From Streptomyces sp. P3 (GTDB taxonomy: Bacteria > Actinomycetota > Actinomycetes > Streptomycetales > Streptomycetaceae): a stretch of DNA of 64,000 nt. Numbering within the stretch: the first letter of the stretch is position 1; each line of letters opens with the position of its first letter. Shown here one piece after another: positions 19,176 through 31,015 of the stretch. The notes below the pieces were generated by a model. It searched no databases, had not been told where the DNA came from, and saw nothing but the letters and a program-made list of their open reading frames with translations. Made by a program: the position numbers and the translations under genes. Location of the stretch: positions 7,581,501-7,645,500 of the forward strand of contig JAFEKX020000001.1 in NCBI GenBank assembly GCA_016893485.2, read 5' to 3'.

Positions 19176-20109
19176 ATGGACGCCCTGGCAGGCCTTCTGG
19201 AGGGTCCACGCGCGCGTGGCGCCTTCATGATCCGCGCGTGCTTCGACCCGCCGTGGGCGGTACGCATCGAGGACCGCGCCCCGCTCACGGTCATGCTCAT
19301 GGTCCGCGGCGACGCCTGGATCACCCCGGACACGGGGAGCGCGTGAGGCTGCGACCCGGAGACCTCGCCATCGCCCGCGGCCCCGCCCCGTACACCTGCG
19401 GCGACACCCCCGACACCGCCCCGCAGGCCGTGATCCTTCCCGGCGGCGAGTGCCAGTACCCCGACGGCACCCCGCTCAACGGCTCCATGGACCTCGGCGT
19501 CCGCACCTGGGGCGACCGGCTCGACGGCTCCACGGTCATGTTCATCGGTACGTACCTCATGCGCGGCGAGATCAACGGCCGCCTCCTGGACGCCCTCCCG
19601 CCACTGCTGACCCTCCCGTCCGAGGTCTGGCAGTGCCCGCTCACCCGCTCCTCATGGAGGAGACCGTCCGCGACGAACCCGCCCAGGAGGTCGTCCTGGA
19701 CCGCCTCCTGGACCTGCTGGTCATCGCCGCGCTGCGGGCCTGGTTCTCCCGCCCGGAGGCGGAGGCCCCGGCCTGGTACCGCGCGCAGGCCGACCCGGTC
19801 GTGGGCAGGGTCCTGCGCCTCCTCCAGGACGACCCCGCCCACCCCTGGACGGTCGCCTCGCTGGCCGCGAAGGCGGGCGTCTCCCGCGCGGCCCTCGCCC
19901 GCCGCTTCACCGACCTCGTCGGCGAACCCCCGATGTCCTACCTCACCGCCTGGCGCCTCGCTCTGGCCGCCGACCGCCTCCGCGACACCCAGGACACCAT
20001 CGGCGCGATCGCGAGACAGGTCGGCTACGGCAGCGCCTTCGCCCTGTCCACCGCCTTCAAACGGGTCTACGGCGTGAGCCCGCAGGAGCACCGGACGCGA
20101 GCGGGATAG
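19176..20109 (+). CDS. AraC-family regulator with N-terminal cupin domain
   Basis: The N-terminal half (MDALAGLLEGPRARGAFMIR, VRLRPGDLAIARGPAPY) is the cupin ligand-binding domain of AraC proteins that often sit beside NmrA-like or SDR genes. The C-terminal half has the double helix-turn-helix (VASLAAKAGVSRAALARRFT; IGAIARQVGYGSAFALSTAF). Two base losses near 19338 and 19662 are corrected. The corrected protein has about 311 residues. It is divergent from the NmrA-like gene, which is its most likely target. Confidence 0.87.
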
Positions 20110-20145
20110 CGGCTCCGGTGGCCGCCCGGCGACCGGCGTAGCGTT

Positions 20146-20840
20146 GTGAGCGTGTACGTGGAGAGGGCGTCGCGGCTGCCGGGTGCGGTGGTCTGGAGCC
20201 GAACCGTAGAGAACCCCACCGCGGGGCCGGTCCTGCCCGACGGCTGCATGGACCTCCTCTGGAACGAGAGCCGCCTGCTGGTCGCCGGTCCGGACACCCG
20301 CGCACACGCCCCCGGCGGCGAACCCACCCGCTGGGCGGGTATCCGCTTCGCCCCCGGCACCGCCCCCACCTACCTCGGCGTCCCCGCACACGAACTCCGC
20401 GACCGCCGCGTCGACCTCACCGACCTCTGGCCCATCGCGACGGTACGCCGCCTGCGCACCCGCATCGCCAAGTCCCCCGATCCGGCAGCCGAGATGGAGC
20501 AACTGGCACTGGAACGCGCGGCACAGACCCCCACCCCCGACCCCCTCCTACGACACCTCGTCGCGGCCCTCGACACCGGCCGCCCCGTCGCCGCCACCGC
20601 CGACGAACTTGGCCTCGGCGCACGCCAGTTGCACCGCCGCTCCTGACCGCCTTCGGCTACGGCCCCAAGACGCTCGCCCGGGTGCTACGCCTCCAGCGCG
20701 CCCTCACCCTGGCCCGCGCCGGGGTCCCGTTCGCGGAGACGGCGGCCCGGTCCGGTTACGCGGACCAGGCCCATCTCGCCCGGGACGTCAAGGAGTTGGC
20801 GGGGATGCCGCTAAGCGCACTACTCGGCAGAACCGCCTAG
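20146..20840 (+). CDS. AraC-family regulator with DUF6597-type N-terminal domain
   Basis: The protein of about 231 residues starts with GTG at 20146 ([17 protein letters not shown]). The N-terminal segment [20 protein letters not shown] is typical of the DUF6597 sensor domain. The C-terminal helix-turn-helix ([20 protein letters not shown]) lies in another frame, joined by one missing C near 20642. It is 36 nt downstream of the other AraC gene. Its 3' end overlaps that of the convergent VOC gene by 21 bp; regulators of this type often sit beside VOC or glyoxalase proteins. Confidence 0.83.
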
Positions 20841-21230
20841 CGGGGCGAAGAGGTCCACGCCGTTGCCGTCGGGGTCGTGCAGGACGGCGTACCGCTGCCC
20901 CCAGAAGGCGTCCCACGGCTTCAGCTCACCGTGATGGCCGGCACCGACCAACTCCTCGTAGACCCGGTCGACTTCGGCGGGGTCGTCGCAGAGCAGTGCG
21001 AGCGCGGCACGGCTGCCGCTGCCGCCGCTGGGCGCCCGCCACCCCGGGTGGAACGAGCGGACCGTGTCCTCGGTGTCCAGCAACAGCCGTAGCCCACCGG
21101 GCAGTTGGGCCTCGGTATGCGGCTGGCTCTCGGCGCCCTCGGGGAACCCGAATCCGAGCCGACGGTAGAAGGCGACAGAGGCGGCCATGTCGGAGACGAC
21201 CAGGCCAATCGCGTCGAATCGTGGAGTCAT
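20820..21230 (-). CDS. VOC-family (glyoxalase-like) protein
   Basis: The protein of 136 residues has the paired beta-alpha-beta-beta-beta modules of the vicinal-oxygen-chelate fold ([20 protein letters not shown] at the start, [15 protein letters not shown] at the end). The substrate is unknown; relatives include glyoxalases and bleomycin-type resistance proteins. The frame is intact. The ATG at 21230 was chosen because the homologous strand begins there. It converges on the AraC regulator with a 21-bp tail overlap. Confidence 0.82.
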   Translation of the reverse strand: MTPRFDAIGLVVSDMAASVAFYRRLGFGFPEGAESQPHTEAQLPGGLRLLLDTEDTVRSFHPGWRAPSGGSGSRAALALLCDDPAEVDRVYEELVGAGHHGELKPWDAFWGQRYAVLHDPDGNGVDLFAPLGGSAE

Positions 21231-21329
21231 GGGGTCACGGTAGGCGGGGCCGGGTGGGACGGTCTTGAAGGAATCGGACACGGAGGTCGTGTCGGGCGCG
21301 GAGGTCTCGTCGGGGCGGCGGCCGGCTGC

Positions 21330-21964
21330 TCAGCCGAAGGAAACCGGCCCGCGCGGGGTGTCCAGCGTGAAGGAGAGACGCACCGGCCCGGTCGCCACCG
21401 CCAGCTCCACCCCACGGCCGACAGCAACGAGTGGATCTCGTCCGGCGTCGGCGCCGTGGCGGACAGCTCCAGCAGCGGTGCGACGGGCAGCTCCGGCGCG
21501 GTCGTCGGATGAGGCGAGGAGGCCCAGTCGATGAGGAACGGCACCAGGCCGGACGGATGCGCGGTGTCCCCGTCGGTGAGCCGCCACTCCAGCAGCGTCC
21601 CGTCGGGCCGCCGCCGGCTCATCGCCCGCACGGGCCCGGGGTCGTACCCCCGCGCCCTGGCCGCCGCGACCGCCGCGTCCAGATCGGGCGGGGAGACCGC
21701 CCACGTCACCGTCCGGGCGACGTCCAGCCCGTCGACACCGAAGGGCCGTGGCCCTGACGGCTCGGGCTGATCGAGGTCCGGCCCGAGGATCTCCAGATAG
21801 CGCGAACCACCCAGCGAGACCAGGCAGTTGCGGGTGCCGAGCCCGACATGGGTTCCGCCCGCGACCGGCACGATCCCCGTACGCCCGGTGAACTCGGCGA
21901 CCGTGGCCGCCAGATCGGGGGTCGCGAGGACGAGGTGATCGAGAAGTACGGGAATGGCATTCAT
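21330..21964 (-). CDS. VOC-family protein with glyoxalase-like domain
   Basis: The protein of about 211 residues starts MNAIPVLLDHLVLATPDLAA and continues VPVAGGTHVGLGTRNCLVSL and YLEILGPDLDQPEP, which is the glyoxalase-like domain found in many actinobacterial proteins of unknown substrate. One base is missing near 21420; the true C-terminus is LDTPRGPVSFG. It lies 99 nt upstream of the smaller VOC gene on the same strand, so the two may be one unit. Confidence 0.8.
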
Positions 21965-22123
21965 CCCCACCGAGGCTACGCGGCGAACCCGCACCACAGC
22001 AGGGGAAAGCCCCTCAATTCCGTTGCGCACAACGGGATGTCCGGCGCCGTACCGACGGAGACGCCTGCGCTGTCGCCCCGCCACCGGAGGGACCGAACCC
22101 CGGCGTGAAATAGGCTGGCCCGC

Positions 22124-22775
22124 ATGGCTGCCGCGCCCCACCTCCTCGTCTGCACCCGCACGACCGCCTACCGCCACGACTCCATCCCGGCCGCCGTGGC
22201 CGCCGTCCGCACGCTCGGCCCCTTCGAGGTCACCGCGACGGAGGACCCGGCCGCCTTCGAGCGCCCGCTGACCGACTACGCGGCTGTCGTGTTCCTCTCC
22301 ACCAGCGGCGAGATCCTGACACCGACGGGCCGCGAACACCTCGCCGCCTACGTCGAGTCGGGCGGCGGCTTCGTCGGAGTCCACGCGGCGGCCTGCACGG
22401 AGTACGACTGGCCGTACTACGGCGACCTGCTGGGCGCCCGCTTCGCCCAGCACCCCGCCTACCAGCCCGGCAAGGCCGTCGTCGAGGACGACACCCACCC
22501 GGCCACCCAACACCTGCCCGCCGTCTGGCAGTTCACCGACGAGTGGTACGACTTCCGCACCAACCCCGGAGTTCGGTCCACGTCCTCATCACGTCCGACG
22601 AATCCTCGTACCAGGGAGGCCGGATGGGCCCCGACCACCCCTGGCGTGGTGCCACCGGAAGGGCGAAGGGCGCGTCTTCTACACGTCCCTGGGCCACGCC
22701 TCGGAGGCCTACGAGGACCCGGCCTTCCGCGCACACCTCCTCGGCGGGATCAACTGGGCGGCGGGGCAGGGCTAG
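22124..22775 (+). CDS. ThuA-like domain protein
   Basis: The protein of about 218 residues has the ThuA/glutamine-amidotransferase-like fold: LLVCTRTTAYRHDSIPAAVA at the start, VFLSTSGEILT, GGGFVGVHAAACTEYDWPYY and the C-terminal VFYTSLGHASEAYEDPAF. ThuA-like proteins are linked to disaccharide (trehalose or sucrose) use, though the reaction is poorly defined. The frame is broken by about three single-base losses between 22570 and 22660. It is the last plus-strand gene before the LacI and dehydrogenase block and may be part of the same sugar-related set. Confidence 0.8.
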
Positions 22776-23049
22776 AGACGTCGCCGTCGTACGGCCGCAC
22801 CCGCGGGCCACCGACCGGCGCCCCCGCACCCATGGTCACGAGCTGCCGCGGCGTACCGGCCGCCCGGCGCGCCCGTGCTCGCCCGTTCCACCAACCGCGT
22901 CGACAGCCCCGTCCGCGTCCCTTCCGGCCGGTCCCCGTCCATCGGCCGGACCGGTAACCGCGGCGCCGTCGCCGCCATCTCCGAGAGCGGCTGCCAGATC
23001 GTGGTCAGCGGTTCGGAGCAAGGGGTGTGCAGCGACTTGTTTCGACGGG
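22776..23049. other. Non-coding or unrecognised stretch
   Basis: Between the ThuA-like gene and the hairpin after the LacI gene no reading frame of recognisable family is visible on either strand. A plus-strand frame around 22875-23070 is open but looks like composition-driven sequence. Confidence 0.4.
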
Positions 23050-23074
23050 CCTGGCCAGACCCCATCTGGCCAGG
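23050..23074 (-). terminator. Perfect 10-bp hairpin after the LacI gene
   Basis: CCTGGCCAGA and TCTGGCCAGG form a perfect 10-bp stem with a 5-nt loop, 20 nt past the LacI stop on the minus strand. It is a likely terminator and may also serve the convergent ThuA-like gene. Confidence 0.6.
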
Positions 23075-23093
23075 GGATTTCAAGGGAAACCGG

Positions 23094-24237
23094 TTACGTA
23101 ACGCGGGATCTTCCGTCCCGGTCCTTCCGGTCCTCCCGGCCCCGGTCCTTGTCGCGTCGCGCGGGCGGCCGGACCGAGTTCCGTACGACGACATGCGTGC
23201 CCAGCACCAGATGGTCGCCGTCGCCGCCCCTGCGCCGGCCCGTGCCGCCGCCCTCGCGCCGGTCCGCCACCGCGCGCAGCGCGACCCGGCCCATCTCCTC
23301 GTACGGGACGTGCACGGTGGTGAGCTGAGGCGTCAGCTGGGAGGCCAGCGGGATGTCGTCGTAGCCGACGATCGACACGTCCTCCGGGACCCGCAGGCCC
23401 GCCGCGCGCAGTGCCTGCATCGCGCCCGCCGCGACCACGTCGGTGCCCGCGAGCACCGCGGTGAAGTCGACGCCCTCCTTCAGGGTGTCCTCCACCGCCT
23501 CGTACCCGTGCTCGTAGTCGTACGGACCGTGTCGCACCATCCCCGGGTCGAACGGCACGCCGTACGCCTCGAAGGCACGTTGCGCGCCCTTCAACCGGCC
23601 CTGGGCCGTGGTGAGTTCGGCGGGTCCGGGAGTACCAGGACCCGGCGGTGGCCGGCCGAGAGGAGGTGGCTGGCCATGGCGTAGGCGCCGCCCTCGTTGT
23701 CGTAGTCGACCGTCGTCGCCGGGACGTCGCCCTCCAGCGGCGGGCGGCCGACGAGCACGAGGTGTGAGCCCGCCGCGTCGAGGGAGCGGGCGAAGCGGGC
23801 CATGCGCAGTTGGTACTCGTCGACGTCGTACGCTCCGCCCAGCAACACCACGGCGGCGACGCCCTGTTGACGCATCAGGTTCACCAACGCGAGCTCGCGC
23901 TCCGGGTCGTCGCCCGTCGTGCCGACCAGGGAGAGCCAGCCGCGCAGGGTGGCCGCGCCCTCGACTCCCTTGGCCACGTGGGCGAACGCGGCGCCGGTGA
24001 TGTTGTTGATGAGGATCGCCACCGTGGGCGTACCCCGCCGGCCAGGGAGCGGGCGTGCGCGTTGGTGACGTAGTCCAGGTCGCCGACGACCTTCATCACC
24101 CGGCGGCGCAGCTCCTCCGACACCGGGTAGTTGCCGGACAGCACGCGCGAGACGCTCGCCACGGAGACCCCGGCGCGCTCCGCCACGTCCCGGATCGTGG
24201 CCCGGCCGAGGTCGCCCGACGCCCTGCGCTGACTCAC
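23094..24237 (-). CDS. LacI-family transcriptional repressor
   Basis: The protein of about 381 residues has the LacI helix-turn-helix and hinge at the start (ATIRDVAERAGVSVASVSRV), then the periplasmic-binding-protein-like effector core (TVAILINNITGAAFAHVAKG, QGVAAVVLLGGAYD, SIVGYDDIPLASQLTPQLTT). Single-base losses near 24025 and 23600 are corrected. The sensed ligand is probably a sugar. The dehydrogenase gene upstream on the same strand and the divergent esterase carry matching palindromes in their promoters, so they are likely targets. Confidence 0.88.
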
Positions 24238-24302
24238 CGTAGCGACTCCTTCACCGTGACCGCGTGTCCACCGGGCGCCCAGGGGCCTGCCCCGCGCCGG
24301 TC

Positions 24303-24317
24303 GGGAAACCGTATCCC
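24303..24317. promoter_or_regulatory. LacI-type operator ahead of the LacI gene
   Basis: GGGAAACCGTATCCC is palindromic at 6 of 7 base pairs around its centre and lies 66 bp before the LacI ATG, in the gap after the dehydrogenase stop. Autoregulation is inferred. Confidence 0.5.
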
Positions 24318-24356
24318 AAGGTCGTACCCGGTGTGCCGGCCTGTGGACGGCGCGGA

Positions 24357-25367
24357 TCAGGCGACACGGGCCAGGTCCGCGTGCCGTACCTCGTGGGCCG
24401 GTGGCAGGCCCGCGGCCAGGCGTTCCAGCTCGTCGACCACGATGGCGCCGAGGCGCGCCAGTTCGTTGCCGAGGAGCCCGCGATGTGCGGGGTGAGGAAG
24501 ACGTTGGGGAGTTTGTAGAGGGGAGAGGTGGGAGGCAGCGGCTCGGGTTCCGTCACGTCGAGGATCGCGGTCAGCCGGCCCGACAACAGCTCGTCGGTGA
24601 GGGCCGCGTGGTCGATCAGGGCACCCCGTGAGGTGTTGATCAGCACGCCGCCGTCCCGGATGAGCGCGAGCCGCCCGCGGTCCAGCATGCGCTGTGTCTC
24701 GGGGATGTCGGGGGCGTGCAGGCTGACGATGTCGCTCCGGCTCAACAGGTCGTCCAGCGGCAGGAGTTCGGCCCCCAGCGCGGCGGCCTCGGTGACGCTG
24801 ACGTAGGGTCGTGCAGCAGGATCTCGAAGTCGTGGGACCGCAGCAGTTCCATGAGTCGGCGGCCCACGCGGGAGGCGCCGATGACGCCGATCCGGCGGCC
24901 GAGGTTGCCGACCGGGGCGGTCTCGGCGGGGGTCGGGTAGGTGTGCGTGTGCCGGAAGCGCTCCCGCTGGGCGAAGGTGTTCTTCCCGGCCAGCAGGATC
25001 ATCGCGAGGGTGTACTCGGCGACCGGGAGCGCGTTGCCGGTGACCGCGCTGGAGACGGTTACTCCGCGTTCCCACAGTGCCTCGCCGACCAGTGAACGGA
25101 CCGAGCCCGCCGCGTGCAGCACGGTGTGCAGCCGGGGTGCCGCCGCCAGCGCGTCGGCGTCGAGGTGCGGGCAGCCCCACCCGGTGATCAGGACCTCGGC
25201 GCCCGCCAGGGCCTCGGCGGCCTCGGGGGCGCCGAAGTCCCGTACGACCAGGCCGGGTTCGATCTCGGCGGTCCGGCGGAGGCGGTCCAGCAGGGGCGGG
25301 GGAAGAGCAGGGGCAGGTGCACCGGGTCCATGGCGAACACGGCCCTGGGCGGCTGGGCGCTGGGCAT
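24357..25367 (-). CDS. D-2-hydroxyacid dehydrogenase family protein
   Basis: The protein of about 338 residues is an NAD-dependent D-isomer 2-hydroxyacid dehydrogenase. The Rossmann segment is NLGRRIGVIGASRVGRRLME, with RGALIDHAAL (active-site arginine region), DVTEPEPLPPTSPLYKLPNV and the catalytic histidine in FLTPHIAGSSG. The specificity is unknown. The start ATG at 25367 (MPSAQPPRAVF) and base losses near 25296, 24805 and 24440 are corrected. Tandem LacI-type palindromes 20-45 bp upstream and a LacI gene immediately downstream suggest control by that repressor. Confidence 0.85.
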
Positions 25368-25386
25368 GACCCTCCCAGTACGGAGT

Positions 25387-25412
25387 GGGAAACGCTTTCT
25401 GAAAACGTCTTC
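25387..25412. promoter_or_regulatory. Tandem LacI-type operators in the dehydrogenase-esterase gap
   Basis: GGGAAACGCTTTC and GAAAACGTCTTC lie back to back about 20 bp before the dehydrogenase ATG, each with GAA and TTC half-sites around a CG centre. Placement between divergent genes fits a shared repressor site. Confidence 0.5.
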
Positions 25413-25578
25413 TACCGTAGATCTGCCGTGGAGCGGGGGTCAATCGGTGAGAAGGGACCCCGAGCGCGGAAATCCTTCGGTCGGCTCCGGGACCGAGGGC
25501 AGGCGGTTCCGCGCGGCGTGACCCGTCCAGCGGAGTTCGTCCGCCGGAATAGCCGGGCGCGGTGTGATGCTCTGATGA

Positions 25579-27197
<1,619 letters not shown>

Positions 27198-27220
27198 GGG
27201 CGGGCGTTCGGATCGGGGAA

Positions 27221-27233
27221 GGAAACCGGTTGC
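27221..27233. promoter_or_regulatory. LacI-type operator-like palindrome after the esterase
   Basis: GGAAACCGGTTGC carries the perfect core AACCGGTT, as does the sequence overlapping the stop of the LacI gene (23084-23100). It lies 24 bp past the esterase stop and 150 bp before the truncated LacI gene. Confidence 0.4.
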
Positions 27234-27330
27234 TGAGCGTCGGCTGTCGCCCATCTTCCCGCTGACGTAGGCGAATTGGCCGACGCACGCCCGTCCGCCC
27301 CGTCTCCGCCCGCTACTACCCTCCACGCGG

Positions 27331-27343
27331 GGAACCGGTTGCG
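27331..27343. promoter_or_regulatory. Second LacI-type palindrome ahead of the truncated LacI gene
   Basis: GGAACCGGTTGCG has the same AACCGGTT core and sits about 40 bp before the ATG of the core-deleted LacI gene, where an autoregulatory operator would be expected. Confidence 0.4.
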
Positions 27344-27381
27344 GGAGTGTTTCCACCGGCCGGGGAGGGGCGAGACGGTGG

Positions 27382-27723
27382 ATGACCAGGAAGAGCGAGG
27401 ACGCGAGCGGGAGCACCATCCGGGACGTGGCGGCCCGCGCCGGGGTGTCCGCGTCCACGGTGTCGCGGGTGCTCGGCGGCGACTACCCGCTGAGTACGGC
27501 GACCCGCACTCACGTGCTGCGGGCGGTCCGCGACCTGGACTACGTCGCCGACGCACGCGCGCACCCCCGACACCCCCGAGTACCGCGAGCGCACCCGCAC
27601 CCCGGACTCCCCGGACGAGCACCTGCTGCTGGGCACGCATGTGGTCGTACGGAACTCGATCGCGGCCCGCTCCCAGGCGGGGTCGCTCAGGCGACCCGTC
27701 CAGCGTCCGCGCGATCGACGTGA
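27382..27723 (+). pseudogene. LacI-family gene lacking the effector-binding core
   Basis: The first 60 residues are a complete LacI DNA-binding domain and hinge ([20 protein letters not shown], then [10 protein letters not shown]). The next codons, in another frame, jump straight to a typical LacI C-terminus ([27 protein letters not shown]), matching the end of the neighbouring LacI protein ([15 protein letters not shown]). About 250 residues of effector core are missing. The reading then overlaps the 3' end of the convergent methyltransferase. Either a real internal deletion or an assembly collapse explains it; as drawn, no inducer could be sensed. Confidence 0.7.
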
Positions 27724-28614
27724 TCGCCCCAGGACCCACCCGGCAGCACCCGCCGATCAGCCGCGCGCCGGAGTCCCGCCAGCCCTCGACCTGTTCGGCG
27801 GTGAAGGTCGAACGGCCCGTCCACGCGCGGGCCTCCGCGTCCCAGGTCTCGCCGCTGTTGGGGTAGACCACGACCGGCTTGCCGGTGACGCGGGCCGCCG
27901 TCTCGACCGCGCCCTCGACGTCCTCGGGGCGCAGCAGTTGACGCCGACCGCGACGATCTCGTCCGCCTCGGCGGCCAGCGCGAACGCCTCCTCCAGCGGC
28001 TGCCCGGCACGGGTGCGGTCACCCGCGATCGAGTACGACAGCCAGGCCGGCACCCCGAGTCCGCGCGCCGCCCGCAGCAGTGCCTCGGCCTCGGTGGTGT
28101 CCGGGATCGTCTCCAGGGCCAGCGCGTCCGGGCCGACGGCGGCCAGCACCTCCATGCGGGGCCGGTGGAACGCCTCCAACTCGGCCACGCTCAGCCCGTA
28201 CCGCCCCCGGTATTCGGAGCCGTCCGCGAGCATCGCGCCGTAGGGCCCGACCGAGGCCGCCACGTACAGGCGCCGTCTGATGCCCCGCCGCCCCGCCTCC
28301 ACCGCCGCGTCGAGCGCCAACTCCACGCTCAGGGCGATGAGTTCGGCCGCCCTGTCGCGCTCGATGCCCCGCTTGGCGAAGCCCTCGAAGCTGGCCTGGT
28401 AGCTGGACGTGATCGCCACGTTGGCGCCCGCCTCGAAGTACGCGAGGTGCGCCTCGGTGATCGCCTCGGGCCGGTCCGCGAGCAGCCGCGCCGACCACAG
28501 TTCGTCGCTCAGATCGTGCCCGGCCGCCCCGAGCTGGTTGGACAGCCCGCCGTCGAGGACGAGCGTCCCGGCGGCGAGGGCGTCGGTGAACGGGGCAGAG
28601 GTATGGCTGGTCAT
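27687..28614 (-). CDS. mmuM: Homocysteine S-methyltransferase
   Basis: The protein transfers a methyl group from S-methylmethionine (or SAM) to homocysteine, giving methionine. It shows [20 protein letters not shown] at the start, [25 protein letters not shown] and [16 protein letters not shown]; the paired cysteines and the earlier NC form the zinc site of this family. Corrected length is about 310 residues, with base losses near 27935, 27880 and 27682. The stop at 27687-27689 assumes one missing G. The function does not fit the neighbouring carbohydrate genes closely. Confidence 0.87.
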
Positions 28615-28731
28615 GTCACGACGCTAGTCGATACGGCCGGGCAGCCGGGGCCGCGTCCAGTCCGCGAACGGAATGCCCGGAATGCGGGACGCGGCTCGGG
28701 GCCCCGGCAGGCGACCGGGCCGTTGTCGGTC

Positions 28732-30855
28732 CTACGCGGCGTGCCGTCCGGCCCCGCGCTTACCGCCGTCCCGGGTACGCCTGGTCGCCGGGACCAGGAG
28801 GCCGCCGAGGAGGCCGAGGCCGAGGGCGTAGGGCCACCAGCCGAAGCCTTTGCTGCGGGCGGTGTCCGTGGTGCGTGCCTCGGCCGCTGTCGTCCCGGAC
28901 GAGGACTCGGGGTGGGCGCTGGGGAGGGGCTGCTCTGGGGGCGCTGGTCAGGACGACGTCGTTGCCGTCGCCGCCGCGGTAGCTGATGCGGTACGTCGTG
29001 TCGGCGAGCTCCAGACTCGTGCCCTCGCGAAGTCCCTTGAAGGTGCCCGTCGTTGGGGCGTGGCCCGTGTGGTCGAGGATCGTGACGGTCCGCGCGGGAC
29101 GCGTCCCGGCGGCCGAGAGGTCCAGGTCGCCCGCCAGGCCGACCTTGCCCGCCACCTTCAACGGCACGGCGCCCAGGACGAGTTCGCCCCGCGCGCTCTG
29201 CGTGTAGTCCCCGGTCACGGTGAGGCCGGTCGTCACCAAGCTGTCGTTCGTGATCGCACCCTTCACCGTGCCCACCCCGGTCAGCTCCGTCGACACACGC
29301 AAGCCGGCCGCCCCCACGTCCAGCCGCGCGCCCGCCGAGGTGAGCCGGATCGCCCTGCTGCGGGCGAGCGTCGCGCCCGACCGCAGCGCCAGCGTGCCCT
29401 TCGAGACCGTCGTCGTTCCCGTGTACGTCACCGCAGGACCCGTCAGTGTCGTGGTCGCGGTGCCGGACTGGACGAGGGACCCCGTGCCGCCGACGTGCGA
29501 CAGCTGGACGCCGAGTGCCGTATTGCGTACGACGAGGGTCCCGTCGTCGACGATCCGCCGCTGCTCCGTCCCGGTCAGCAGCCCGCCGTCGCCGCCCGCC
29601 GTGCCGGACCCGAGCCGCAGCACCGCCCCCTGCTCCACGGTCGTCGAACCGTCGTAGAACTGCGGCGCGGCGAAGGTCACGTCGTTCCCGCGCGTCCCCG
29701 CGATGACGATGTCCCCGGCACCGGGCGCGGCCAGCGTGTCGTGGTACCTGCCGCCGCCGATCGGTGCGCCCAGGGTGACCGGGCCGTCGTAGTCGAAGGT
29801 CAGCCGGGAGCGGACGCCGCTCGCCTCGTGGAGGTTGATGTAGACGGTGTCCTTGGTGCCCGGCATGAAGATCCGGTGGGTGGTGCCGTCGCCCCACTGG
29901 ACGTCCGCGCCCTCGATGTTGGTGCCGCGCTTGTTCAACTGGTGTGCTGTCGCCCGCCAGTTGAGGTCGGGGTTGCTGAGCGAGGGGTTGGTGTCGCCGC
30001 CCTGGTCGCTGTAGCTGTACTGGCCGGTGAGGACGACCTTGCTGCCGGGGCGCGAGTGGACGTTGACGTCGCTGCCGTACTCCCGCTGGTAGAAGTTCTG
30101 GCGCAGGGTGATCGTCTGGTGGAGCGGGGTGTCGATGATCCAGGAGCCCTGGTTGAGGATCGCGCGGGCGTTCGGGAGGGCCACCGGGTACTCGGGGCGG
30201 CCGGCCGCCGTGCCGGTGCCGTTGTCAATCACCCCTGAGAAAGGGTGAGTTCCGGCCAGGTCGAGCGTGCCCCACATGGCACGCGGCTGGGTGACCAGGC
30301 CCGAGCCGCTGATCGTGCCGATGTTGAAGGTGCGGGTCAGGAGAGGCGCAGGGTGCCGTCGACCCGGACGTTCAGCTCGTTGAGCTGGTAGCCGGGCGTG
30401 CCGTAGGGGAAGTGGCCGATCAGACCGGTGCCACCGCCCGTGCCGTACTGGAGAGTTGTGCCGCGGTCGACGGTGATCGCGGGCGGGTCCGGGTTGCTGA
30501 CGGTCGTGTACGGGTGGTTGCCGCCCTGAGTGGTCACCTTCTGCCGCTGCCGGGCCGCCGGGAGCGTGAAGTCGCTGTCCTTGGCGAGGACCAGCGTCCC
30601 GCCGCCGCGCACGGTCAGCGTGCCCCGGCCGCGGAACACCCCGTCGTACGTCGTCGTCCCGGACGGCACGGTGACCACCGTGTCGCCGGTGAGCGTCACA
30701 TCGCGGCCCGCGAGGACGTCGGCGGTCGCGTCACGGGCACCGGCTGGAGCGTCCCGGAGGGGAACGGAGCCAGAAGAAGGAGGCGCACCGACGAGGAGGG
30801 CGACGGTCGCGAGGGCACCTGCGGCGGCTGAGGTCTTGCGGGTTTGGCTGCGCAC
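28732..30855 (-). CDS. Large exported protein with autotransporter-type beta-strand repeats and C-terminal membrane anchor
   Basis: The protein of about 709 residues has a signal peptide (RKTSAAAGALATVALLVGAP) and a long beta-rich body. Repeats such as GTLVVRNTALGVQLSHVGGTG and VTYTGTTTVSKGTLALRSGA are the autotransporter-associated beta-strand repeat type. The C-terminus has a Pro/Ser linker, then GWWPYALGLGLLGGLLVPA and a basic tail RRTRDGGKRGAGRH, a membrane anchor without an LPXTG motif. The substrate or partner is unknown; right-handed beta-helix polysaccharide binding is plausible given the neighbours. Base losses near 30340 and between 28880 and 28950 are corrected. The start is GTG at 30855. 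Confidence 0.72.
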
Positions 30856-31015
30856 GTCTCTGGAGACGCGCGTCGGCGGCGGCGATAACAGAAATCTCGC
30901 GACCGTCTTTGTCCCGCACGACCCGTTGACCTTCCCGTAACACACCCTTACCTTTTCGGCGTTCGTCATGACAGATGCCGTACGAGATATCGAACTCCCT
31001 TTGGAGAGGCGTCAG

